DNA from: Lutibacter sp. A80
Lineage (GTDB): Bacteria > Bacteroidota > Bacteroidia > Flavobacteriales > Flavobacteriaceae
Assembly: GCF_022429645.1 (NCBI RefSeq)
Contig: NZ_CP092480.1
Location: 2,028,501-2,092,500, forward strand
Direction of reading: 5' to 3'
Length of the DNA: 64,000 nucleotides
Shown here one piece after another: positions 26,381 to 35,481 of the stretch. The translations under genes were made by a program, and so were the position numbers. Below the pieces are notes generated by a model that searched no databases, was not told the DNA's origin, and saw nothing but the letters and a program-made list of their open reading frames with translations. Each line of letters begins with the position of its first letter. The stretch's first letter is position 1.

Positions 26381-29300
26381 TTAAAAATCAAGACTTAGTC
26401 CAAACATTACTGTTCTAGATTGTGGATATAATCCTAAGTCTATTCCTGATGCCCAATCTGAATCATGTCCAAATCTAACTTCTGGATCCATTCCATCATA
26501 TTTAGTGAATGTATATAAGTTACTTATTGCTGCATATACTTTTAAGTTTGTAATTGCTGCATAATCCTCAAACATATCTCCAAACTCATAACCTACTGTT
26601 AAGTTGTTAATTCTTAAATAATCTGCATCGTGTATAAAAATATCTGAAATTAAATTTGTATTTCTATTTGATGTAGAACTTAAACGTGGTAATGTATTTG
26701 AAGTTCCTTCACCATGCCAACGATCAAAAATATCTGAAGTGTAGTTTTGATCAAAACGGTCAGCAAAAGAACGGTATGATTGCATTATTTGCATTCCAAA
26801 TTTTCCTGAGAAAGTAACATTTGCATATACTTTTTTGTAAGATGCATTTAATTGTAATCCCATTTCAAAATCTGGATTTGGATTTCCTATTTTGGTTTTA
26901 TCACCTTCATCTATAACACCATCTTGATTTAAATCTACAAAACGGACATCTCCTGGACGTTGATCTGCAAAATATGGATCACCGCTTGGTGTAACATAAG
27001 CATCTACTTCATCTTGATTTTGTAAAATACCATCTGTTGTATATCCGTAGAAAAAACCTATTGGTTGCCCTACTTCTACTCTTGATACAGCTGCAGTACC
27101 TTGAGATAATACACTACTTGATCCTTGTATTATTCCATCTGAATTTGCAATTCTTGTTACTTCATTTTTATTATGAGCTCCCGTTAATGTAACTCCATAA
27201 TTAAAATCTCCTAAATTCTCTTTCCAATTTAATACAAGCTCAATACCCGTATTTTCAACATCTCCTCCATTTACATAAGGTGGATTAGCACCAGAAGTTC
27301 CTAAAATTGCTGATTCTAACAACCAGTCTTTTGTTGTTTTTTTGTACCAATCAAATGTTACTCCTAATCTTGAGTCAAAAAATTCTGTATCAAAACCAAT
27401 ATTTAATTGTTCTGATGTTTCCCATTTCACATCTGGATTTGTTACACGTTCTGGGTAAGATGTTACCCCTGATACTGGTTTAGTATCTCCAAAGAAATAT
27501 CCTGGAAAAACATACGCAATTTGAGATGAGTAAATAAAATTTGGAATGGTTTGATTACCATTTTGTCCCCAACTTACACGAAGCTTAGCAAAATCTAATG
27601 CATCTACTTTATCTTCCATAAAATCTTCACTTGTTAAAACCCAACCTGCTGATACTGATGGGAAAGTACCCCATCTGTTTCCTTCAGCAAAATTAGAAGA
27701 TCCATCTGCACGAACTGTTGCTGAGAATAAATATTTTTCTTTGTAATCATATTGTGCTCTTGCGATATACGATAATAATCCTCCACCACCTGCGGCCCAA
27801 TCTGCACCCCAAGTATTAATTTCATTAATAGAAGAAGGACTCTCTGTGTTATTTACATAAGCATAGTCTGGATCCCCTGGAAATAATAAATTACTTTTTG
27901 AACCACCAACTTCAGTATTTAACTGATTTTTATACAACTCAGTACCTACTAAAACATTTAATTTGTGATCTCCAAATTGACGGTCATAGGATGCTGTGGT
28001 AGTCCAAGTCCAATTACTTCCTAAGTATTGACTTTGTGAAGCTCCATCTATTTTGTCTTCATACAATAAACCTAAACCATAAGTTGGATTCATTGATCTG
28101 CTGTGTCCAAACCAAGAATCAATACCGTAAGAAGTTCTTATTTTTAAATCTTTTATTGGTTCTATTTCTAAATATACATTTCCAATAATTTTATTTGATT
28201 TACTATAATTATAGTTTGATCTGTAATACATAACCGCCAATGGGTTTGTTTGATCATTTGCCAATCCGTCTAATGATGGGCTAAATCCAAATGGGTCAAT
28301 ATTACTATCTATAGATTGTTGCCAATAAGCAGGTTGTAATGGATTATGCACTAATGCATTATGCAGGTCATTATAATAAATGTTTCCTGTAGCTACTGCT
28401 CTATTTGTTGTATTGGTATAAGTAAAATTTTCTCCTATAGTAATGATATTATGTTCATCATTTTTTTTCAATACCATTTCTGTATTTAACCTTGTTGTGA
28501 ATCTCTCAAATCCAGCATCTATAATATCACCACCAATAACTCCTTCTTGGTTTAAATATGAAGCTCCTAAAGAATACGTCATATTATCAGTTCCTCCTGT
28601 TATATTAATAGCATGACTTTGTATTATTGCATCTTCATTAGTCATTTCATCAACCCAATTGGTTCCTTCCCAACCGTTTTCTAAGTCGTTCCAAATTTCT
28701 TCTCCATATTGAGTTCCTAAACCTGGATAATTTGAATTTAACCAAGCATTGTTTTTTAAGATTGCCTCCCAATCATTTGGCGCTAAACCATCATTTACAC
28801 GACCTTCATCCATTATATACATATATTCTTGTGCATTTAATGGGTCTAAGTTTTTGTAAGTATTTTGAATTCCATAATAAGTATCATAACTAATCTTAGC
28901 TGGACTTCCTTTACGTCCTTTAATTGTTGTTACTAAAACTACACCATTGGCAGCACGTGATCCGTAAATAGCGGCAGATGCAGCATCTTTTAAAACATCA
29001 ATAGATTGAATATCTGATGAGTTTAAATAATCTATATCCCCTACAGCAACCCCATCAACAATGTATAATGGATTAGAATCACCAATAGTACCTAATCCAC
29101 GAATAGTTACTTTTGTACCTGCTCCTGGTTGCCCATCGTTTCTAGTAATACTAACTCCGGCTGTTGTTCCTTGTAGAGCTTCCATTGCAGTTCCAGTATT
29201 TAACGCTGCAATATCTTCTCCTTTTAAATTTACACCAGCTCCGGTTATTAAGGTTTTCTTTTGTACTCCGTAACCTACTACGACTACTTCATCTAAACTT

Positions 29301-29593
29301 TGTAAATCTTCAGAAAGTACTACATTAATAGTAGTTTCATTATCGATTACAATTTCTTTGTTTACAAAACCAACATAAGAAAAAAGAAGTATTTGTCCTT
29401 TCTCTACATTAGTTATTGTAAAATTTCCATCAAAATCTGTAGAAGCACCATTTGTTGTGTTTTTTACAAGTACAGAAACACCTGGTAAAGGCATTCCATT
29501 TGTGTCGACTACATTTCCTTTTATTTCTTTGTCTTGTGAATATCCGAAGATACTGGCAAAACTGAGAAAAATTAATAATAAAAATGATTTCAT
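26381..29593 (-). CDS. SusC/RagA-family TonB-dependent transporter (beta-glucan)
   Basis: This 1070-residue outer-membrane importer has a signal peptide (about 1-19), a carboxypeptidase-regulatory-like domain (about 22-95), the SusC linker SLDEVVVVGYGVQKK (about 97-111), a plug domain (to about 225) with GTAMEALQGTTAGV and VLKDAASAAIYGSRAANGVVLV (named by its ends), and a 22-strand barrel ending in Phe. It imports oligosaccharides captured by SusD using energy from TonB. It is the first structural gene of the beta-glucan PUL, preceded by a 643-base non-coding region. Confidence 0.96.
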   Translation of the reverse strand: MKSFLLLIFLSFASIFGYSQDKEIKGNVVDTNGMPLPGVSVLVKNTTNGASTDFDGNFTITNVEKGQILLFSYVGFVNKEIVIDNETTINVVLSEDLQSLDEVVVVGYGVQKKTLITGAGVNLKGEDIAALNTGTAMEALQGTTAGVSITRNDGQPGAGTKVTIRGLGTIGDSNPLYIVDGVAVGDIDYLNSSDIQSIDVLKDAASAAIYGSRAANGVVLVTTIKGRKGSPAKISYDTYYGIQNTYKNLDPLNAQEYMYIMDEGRVNDGLAPNDWEAILKNNAWLNSNYPGLGTQYGEEIWNDLENGWEGTNWVDEMTNEDAIIQSHAINITGGTDNMTYSLGASYLNQEGVIGGDIIDAGFERFTTRLNTEMVLKKNDEHNIITIGENFTYTNTTNRAVATGNIYYNDLHNALVHNPLQPAYWQQSIDSNIDPFGFSPSLDGLANDQTNPLAVMYYRSNYNYSKSNKIIGNVYLEIEPIKDLKIRTSYGIDSWFGHSRSMNPTYGLGLLYEDKIDGASQSQYLGSNWTWTTTASYDRQFGDHKLNVLVGTELYKNQLNTEVGGSKSNLLFPGDPDYAYVNNTESPSSINEINTWGADWAAGGGGLLSYIARAQYDYKEKYLFSATVRADGSSNFAEGNRWGTFPSVSAGWVLTSEDFMEDKVDALDFAKLRVSWGQNGNQTIPNFIYSSQIAYVFPGYFFGDTKPVSGVTSYPERVTNPDVKWETSEQLNIGFDTEFFDSRLGVTFDWYKKTTKDWLLESAILGTSGANPPYVNGGDVENTGIELVLNWKENLGDFNYGVTLTGAHNKNEVTRIANSDGIIQGSSSVLSQGTAAVSRVEVGQPIGFFYGYTTDGILQNQDEVDAYVTPSGDPYFADQRPGDVRFVDLNQDGVIDEGDKTKIGNPNPDFEMGLQLNASYKKVYANVTFSGKFGMQIMQSYRSFADRFDQNYTSDIFDRWHGEGTSNTLPRLSSTSNRNTNLISDIFIHDADYLRINNLTVGYEFGDMFEDYAAITNLKVYAAISNLYTFTKYDGMDPEVRFGHDSDWASGIDLGLYPQSRTVMFGLSLDF

Positions 29594-30236
29594 ATATATT
29601 GATAAATTAAGTTTACATAAAATTACATTTAATTTCTACTCACTATTAAAACTTCACCTATACAAAAAACATACATAAATTAGATAATACTACATTAATA
29701 TAGTACAGTTTACTATTAAAATAGCACTATTATTGTTTGTTTAATAGGGCATTGAGAGTATTTAATTCAATTTTAAATAGTATTAAAAAAATGTTAATAA
29801 ACTCTAGCTAAAACCTTATAGTTAGTGAAATGTTGTGGTAATGTTGAGGTATATTTTATAATTGTAGTGTAACTTAGAAGCTTTAAAGATAGAGCTACAA
29901 AGCATATTTCATCAAAAACAACTTAGTAAAATGAGAATTTAACAATTTTTAACACCATTAAATACTTAATTTTAACAAACACTTAAGTAAAATTTTTAAA
30001 GTTAATAACATGACATCACCATTTTTCTAACTAGTATAATTCTTAAATTATAAAATATATTGTTTCAGCTATGAATTAAAACTATTTAAGCCGAATATAA
30101 CTCCATACCATTTAATGTAAATTAATAATAAACGGCAGTAAGCTTAAAAATAAATTCAATAAATAAATATTTTAGAATTATTGAAAAGATAAATTTGATG
30201 ACATGTGAAGATGCATAGAATAATCTTTTAGAGATA
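29594..30236 (-). promoter_or_regulatory. Long control region before the beta-glucan susC
   Basis: These 643 bases carry no convincing gene. Near 29694-29735 there is a cluster of short palindromes, TAGTACAGTTTACTA (29701-29715) and ATAGCACTAT (29721-29730), about 110-140 bases before the start codon. They are candidate binding sites for the adjacent LuxR-type regulator. No clear TAnnTTTG box was found. The rest is AT-rich without other structure that I can name. Confidence 0.35.
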
Positions 30237-30250
30237 TTAAATCTCTAAAA
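30226..30250 (-). terminator. Hairpin over the stop codon of the regulator gene
   Basis: TTTTAGAGAT and ATCTCTAAAA form a perfect 10-bp stem whose 5-base loop includes the regulator stop codon. It is a likely terminator, although no long T tract follows. Confidence 0.5.
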
Positions 30251-33047
30251 TATATTCAACAAGACTTTTTTCGTGGGCTAATTCCATTTTTTTACGTAGC
30301 CTGTAACGCTTTATTTCAACACTTCTAGCTGATATATTTAAAAGAGGTGCAATTTCTTTCGATGATAGATTTAAACGCAAGTATGCACACAACCGCAAAT
30401 CGTTTGGTGTAAGGTTGGGGTGTAATTCTTTAATTTTTTTCAAAAAATCACTATCTGCATTATTAAATGCTTCTTGAAACAGTTTCCAATCGCTAGTGTT
30501 GGATAGATTTTTATTAATAATTTTTATAACTGGTTTAATTTTCTCTTTATCTTTAATAGCTGAAAGCTCTGCCTTAATAGTATTTAATATTTCATTCTTT
30601 TTAATTATACTCATAGTAGACGCAGATAATTCTCTTGTTTTACTATCTATCTCATGTTGAAGCTTTTCATTTTTCAATTTCATAATCTCCTTTTCACTCT
30701 TTAATTGAGACAAAGAAAATTCTCGTTGCTTTTTGTCTATCAATTTCTTTTTTTGTTTTGAATAGTGACGTTTATACAAGCTATGAACTAATAATAGTAA
30801 TGCTACAAATACAAACGAATAAATAACAATTGATTGATTAGACAAATACCATGGTCTGTCAATTACAAAAGAATAAGAAGCCGTATTACTAGATAATGTA
30901 TTACCTATTTGAGCTCTAACATTAAAAGTATAGCTTCCATAAGGTAAATTTTCAAAAGAAACTTCAGAATCAGTTGACCAATCGCTCCACTTATCATAGT
31001 AACCATCTAATTGGTATTGATATGTAACTTGATTAAACTTATTAAATTCAGGGACGCTAAACGTAAAATTTAAATTATTTTCTTTTGAACTAAATTCAAC
31101 CTCATCATTTAAAGGAACAAATTGTTTTGTACCATCAAGAGCCTTTTTATCTATTGAATTTATTGATATTTTATAATCCGTAGCGTTAATCTTACTTTTA
31201 TCTAATATTAAATAGCCACGTGAAGTTCCAAATAAGTATAATTCGTCTTTTAAATTAATAACACTCTCGAAACCGTTAAGATTCCTTCTTAAAGAAGCAG
31301 GTACAAATATTTTAGTACTTTGCAATGTAGAATTTAATTTTCCAGGTGAAAAGTAAATAATACTTTTATCGGTAAATCCCCATAAAGTATTAGTTTTAGA
31401 ATCTAAAATTAACTTTCCAGAAATAAATTTATCGTCTTTTAAAAACTTATCAGATAAGTGTATATCTTTTTCAAATGATTCTTTCTTATTATCATACTTA
31501 AAAATACCTTCCTTAGATGTGTATAAAAGTTCCCCATTATAATTTGATATTGCAGCTTTTAATGCTTTAGGAGCGCTCTCAATAATTTTATAACTTTTAA
31601 TTTGTGTGAAATCTTCATCTACATCTAGTTTAAAAAGTCCTTTGTATTCGTGAAAAACTAAAATACTACTATCATTGGTAAAATCGAAAAAACGAGTTGT
31701 AGGGTCGAAACCAACTATTTTATTCCTCAGTTTCCAAGTATCATTAACTTTTTCAATAATATTTAAACCATAGTAATACCCTTGAATTAGTTTATCCTCA
31801 TGACCTTTAATTGATTTAATTGCCATAGTTCCCATAGCTCCAGGAATAAGATCTGCTTTATCTCCTTCAACTATAAAAGTTCCTTTATTATGCCCACAAA
31901 ATAAGGTATTATCATGTACCTTAAAACACCATACTTGACCATCAGTATCGTTAATAAATTTAAAATCATTATTTGAACCAATTTCTTTATAAAATAACCC
32001 CTGATTAGTACCTAAATATAATTTATTATTAAAAATAACCGAAGTATAAACAGATCCGAGTTTTCCACCAAAATCATTATAAACTGAGAAAGGAGAATTC
32101 ATATTTACAACACTAACACCGTTATCTAAACCTAACCATAAATTATTATCTACATCTTCAAACATAGATAAAACAGTATTATTATTCAATCCCTCTTCTT
32201 GGTCTATTTGCAGTAAAACATTCCCTTTTTTATCTAATTCAAAAATTCCGTTTGAAATAGTTCCTAAAACTAAATTACCATTTGCTAATTGCAAACTACT
32301 ATAAACACTTAAATCTGTAATTTTTGGATTGATAGTAACATTCCACTGATGTACTTTGTTATCTTTATCCAAATAATAAAACCCTTTTGTTTGAGTTAAG
32401 TATAAAACTTTATCATCTAGTTCAAAAGCATCAACTAAAATATTCTCTTTAAACACATTATCTTCAGAAACTAAAACAGGCTCGCCACTTTCAATTCTAA
32501 AAACCCCTTCATTTAATTTTTGAAAATAGATACTTTCGTTTATTTTAAAAGCTTTTGGAAGTCGATTTTCAGAATCAATAATTCTAAATGTTTTATCAAC
32601 GGTATTGTAAATATAAATTCTATTTAAAGATTGAAATAAAATCCATTTATCAAAATCTATAATACTCCAAAAATCTTCTTCTATTAAAGATTCTTTTAAT
32701 TTTGCGCTTAATGAAGTGTATTCTAAATTACCAAAAACATTTTTTTCCCAAAACCCAAATTCCATATAAGCTCCGGTGTAAATTTTGTTTCCAATGGCAT
32801 TTACCGAACGTAATATTGTATTATTTGGTGATGGATATAATCGCCAGTTTGCGCCATTAAATTCCAATAACCCACTATTATTAGCTAAATAAATGTATTT
32901 ATCTTCCGATTGAGAAATAGACCAGTTCTGGTTTTCAGCACCATATACTTCTGAAGCATAATTTTTAATAGGTGGTAACTCTTGACCAACTATATAAAAA
33001 GAAGTTAAAAATAATAGAAAATTTAAAAATTGCTTTATTATACCCAT
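30237..33047 (-). CDS. Membrane-spanning regulator: Reg_prop propeller, Y_Y_Y domain, LuxR-type HTH
   Basis: This 936-residue protein senses a signal outside the inner membrane and binds DNA inside. It has a signal peptide (about 1-21), two-component-regulator propeller repeats (about 30-640, for example DNNLWLGLDNGVSVVN), a Y_Y_Y domain with YQYQLDGYYDKWSDW (about 675-690), one membrane helix (about 739-757), a Lys/Glu-rich coiled coil (about 760-835) and a C-terminal LuxR-like helix-turn-helix containing NLSSKEIAPLLNISARSVEI (about 873-892). There is no histidine kinase or receiver domain. It lies head to tail upstream of the beta-glucan susC and is its probable activator, sensing periplasmic oligosaccharides. 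Confidence 0.88.
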   Translation of the reverse strand: MGIIKQFLNFLLFLTSFYIVGQELPPIKNYASEVYGAENQNWSISQSEDKYIYLANNSGLLEFNGANWRLYPSPNNTILRSVNAIGNKIYTGAYMEFGFWEKNVFGNLEYTSLSAKLKESLIEEDFWSIIDFDKWILFQSLNRIYIYNTVDKTFRIIDSENRLPKAFKINESIYFQKLNEGVFRIESGEPVLVSEDNVFKENILVDAFELDDKVLYLTQTKGFYYLDKDNKVHQWNVTINPKITDLSVYSSLQLANGNLVLGTISNGIFELDKKGNVLLQIDQEEGLNNNTVLSMFEDVDNNLWLGLDNGVSVVNMNSPFSVYNDFGGKLGSVYTSVIFNNKLYLGTNQGLFYKEIGSNNDFKFINDTDGQVWCFKVHDNTLFCGHNKGTFIVEGDKADLIPGAMGTMAIKSIKGHEDKLIQGYYYGLNIIEKVNDTWKLRNKIVGFDPTTRFFDFTNDSSILVFHEYKGLFKLDVDEDFTQIKSYKIIESAPKALKAAISNYNGELLYTSKEGIFKYDNKKESFEKDIHLSDKFLKDDKFISGKLILDSKTNTLWGFTDKSIIYFSPGKLNSTLQSTKIFVPASLRRNLNGFESVINLKDELYLFGTSRGYLILDKSKINATDYKISINSIDKKALDGTKQFVPLNDEVEFSSKENNLNFTFSVPEFNKFNQVTYQYQLDGYYDKWSDWSTDSEVSFENLPYGSYTFNVRAQIGNTLSSNTASYSFVIDRPWYLSNQSIVIYSFVFVALLLLVHSLYKRHYSKQKKKLIDKKQREFSLSQLKSEKEIMKLKNEKLQHEIDSKTRELSASTMSIIKKNEILNTIKAELSAIKDKEKIKPVIKIINKNLSNTSDWKLFQEAFNNADSDFLKKIKELHPNLTPNDLRLCAYLRLNLSSKEIAPLLNISARSVEIKRYRLRKKMELAHEKSLVEYILEI

Positions 33048-33185
33048 AAAAAAACTACTAAAAAACTGTTATTACAATATTACAATTTTTAAGCTATTTA
33101 TTATAATATTACAGCCTTTTCTAATACATACAAACAATTATATGATACTAAAAATTAAGAAAATTCAACAAAAAATGAATACCGT

Positions 33186-35471
33186 TTAATGCTTTACTAC
33201 TTTAAAAATATAATCTTTATCTAAATGTACTTTAACAAAGTAAATTCCTCTAGGTTTATGTGTTAAATCTAACTGTACTTTAGAATTTATTACATTGTAT
33301 GTTTTTGATAACACCAACTTAGAAACTGTATTAAACACGCTAATTTCAACCGTTTTATGGTTTGTTTCTATTGGAATTGAAAATAAGCCCATAGAAGGAT
33401 TCGGATACACGTTTAAGCTATTAAATAATTCTATATTTTTAGAATATACTCCTTCACATTCAACCGCTGTTTTTACCTCTACTAAATCTCCATGATTTAC
33501 TTCAAGATTAAAATCATTATCAAAGGTTTTAAATTGTAAACTTCCATTCACAATAACTTTATAAGGCAACGTTCCTTTGGAAATATTTACAAATAATTGT
33601 TTATTAGTTAAAGTAGATTTCCCAGATATAGTAGTTGCCTCAGGTATTACCACAGTATAACAATATGGAGACGTTACGCCAATTACTTCTATGCAAAAAC
33701 TATATGTTCCTGGAGAAATATTTTCTAAGATTTTTCCTGAAGTAAAACTAAAAGTTTCACTATTATAAGTTAATGTATAATCTTGACTTTTAGCAGCCGC
33801 AATAACTATTTTACCATTATTTTTACCTGAACAAGTTTCACCTAGTACTTCAATTTTAAAATTATTAGATTCTAAAAGTGCGCAGCCATTTGCATCTACT
33901 GAGGTTCCTATACTAGTATTTGGACATTTATCATTACTATTTAAAACACCATCATCATCGTCATCAGCCACAGAAGTTGAAATTCCAAAAACTCTAAATT
34001 CTAATAGACTTATCCAATCACCTGTATAATTTTCGGAACCTGTAACGGTCACTTTAACAAAACGTGCATCTATTTCTGAAAAAATATTAATATTTGGGTT
34101 TAATTCAGTTGCCGGGGAAGTGTTTTCAGACCTATCTATAATTTGAGTAAAAGGTCCGTTTTCAGAAGTTGCAACAGCTACTGTATAATTATAAGCTCTA
34201 TCTGTATAAGCTACTAACTCTGTTCTATCTATAGTATAAATTTCACCTAAATCTATGGTTGCTGTTTGTGGAAATCCTGAAACTGACCATCTTGTAGAAG
34301 TTAAACCATCCACTAAATTTGCTACTACATGCTCACCATCTGGAGTTCCTGTACCAATAACAGCCTTGTTTAATGCCAAATTAGAACCTACAGCCGCTTC
34401 TACTACATTTATTGTACTTGAATTGGTAAAACCTCCTTCACTTGTAGCCACAGTAATTATTGCACTCCCTTTTGAAATAGCTTTTACTAAACCATTTGCA
34501 TCAACTGTAGCAACAGCATTATCACTACTACTAAAACTTACGTTTAAGTTTGTAGCACTTACAGGGCTCACCAAGGCATTTAATTGAAAGGTATTTCCTA
34601 ACACAAGATCTATAGAAGCTGGAGATATACTTACTCCTGTTACACTAACATCATCATTATGATTAACAAAAAAATCGTATACTAAAACTTCTCCATAATT
34701 ATCAGGATTATCGGTATCAGTTCCTTCTTCAACAGCATTGCTTTGAGTATAGTTACCAACTTTAAAGTAGGATTCGTCATAACTTAAGTCCATTACATAA
34801 TCATTGCCATCAGCTTTCACTAAATATTGATCAGCGTTACCATTATTGTAGGCATTTAAAAGATTTCCATCTTCAGAATAATAACAATAATGTTTTCCAT
34901 TAATTACATTAAAAATGACTTCATGTAAAGTACCTAAGGCATAGTTTGTTTTTATAGTTACATTATCTCTTAATTTACCTCCATTAAAAGATAAAAAAAG
35001 GTGTGTACCCTCTAATCTTAATACCATAGAATCGTCTATACCTTCTTCTTTGTTACCATGAATTTGTGTAGCTACTAATTGGGGTTTATTAATAGGTAAA
35101 TGTGTTATAGCTTGTTTTACATATATTAAATGAGAGCCTTCTGTAGTCCAATAAACATCTACACTGCCATCTACCTCTCTTTCTCTAAGTTCTGAACGTA
35201 TATTATCCGATTTTGGCGTAGTTCCATTATCGCTTCTTATGGGTGCGCGAAAAACTATTGCATCACCTGTTCCATTTACATAAAAAAACTCATTATTAGC
35301 TTCACCACATAGTGTTTTATCCTCGATACCTGTAGGATATGTAATTTTCCATTGCTTACAGTTATCCATAAGATCTGAAGGAACCGTTTGAGCAACTACT
35401 GGAACAGATATTAGTATTGTTAACACCCAAACAAAAGTAGACAATACTTTATTTTGCAACCTATTTTTCAT
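33186..35471 (-). CDS. Secreted multidomain PL7 alginate lyase with T9SS sorting domain
   Basis: This 761-residue enzyme has a signal peptide (1-27) and an N-terminal PL7 domain (about 30-270) with RSELRE (92-97), QIHG (136-139) and YFKVGNYTQ (235-243), the three PL7 active-site motifs. A Big_2 domain (about 277-358), an F5/8-type carbohydrate-binding domain (about 362-497), an aspartate-rich thrombospondin type-3 calcium segment (502-530), a linker domain and a type IX secretion sorting domain (about 690-761, with NVYPNPS) follow. It would be released or surface-anchored and make the first cuts in alginate. It is the last gene of the PFK-eda-PL6 operon, 10 bases after the preceding lyase. 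Confidence 0.93.
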   Translation of the reverse strand: MKNRLQNKVLSTFVWVLTILISVPVVAQTVPSDLMDNCKQWKITYPTGIEDKTLCGEANNEFFYVNGTGDAIVFRAPIRSDNGTTPKSDNIRSELREREVDGSVDVYWTTEGSHLIYVKQAITHLPINKPQLVATQIHGNKEEGIDDSMVLRLEGTHLFLSFNGGKLRDNVTIKTNYALGTLHEVIFNVINGKHYCYYSEDGNLLNAYNNGNADQYLVKADGNDYVMDLSYDESYFKVGNYTQSNAVEEGTDTDNPDNYGEVLVYDFFVNHNDDVSVTGVSISPASIDLVLGNTFQLNALVSPVSATNLNVSFSSSDNAVATVDANGLVKAISKGSAIITVATSEGGFTNSSTINVVEAAVGSNLALNKAVIGTGTPDGEHVVANLVDGLTSTRWSVSGFPQTATIDLGEIYTIDRTELVAYTDRAYNYTVAVATSENGPFTQIIDRSENTSPATELNPNINIFSEIDARFVKVTVTGSENYTGDWISLLEFRVFGISTSVADDDDDGVLNSNDKCPNTSIGTSVDANGCALLESNNFKIEVLGETCSGKNNGKIVIAAAKSQDYTLTYNSETFSFTSGKILENISPGTYSFCIEVIGVTSPYCYTVVIPEATTISGKSTLTNKQLFVNISKGTLPYKVIVNGSLQFKTFDNDFNLEVNHGDLVEVKTAVECEGVYSKNIELFNSLNVYPNPSMGLFSIPIETNHKTVEISVFNTVSKLVLSKTYNVINSKVQLDLTHKPRGIYFVKVHLDKDYIFKVVKH

Positions 35472-35481
35472 ATGCTCCTAT

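Noticed and set aside
33048-33185. Repeated AATATTACA motifs before the regulator gene as an operator array
   Set aside because: The motif is short and AT-rich in an AT-rich spacer, so chance is a sufficient explanation.
34255-34587. 110-codon plus-strand frame inside the secreted PL7 gene
   Set aside because: It is antisense to the Big_2 and F5/8 domains, with no start signal or family match.
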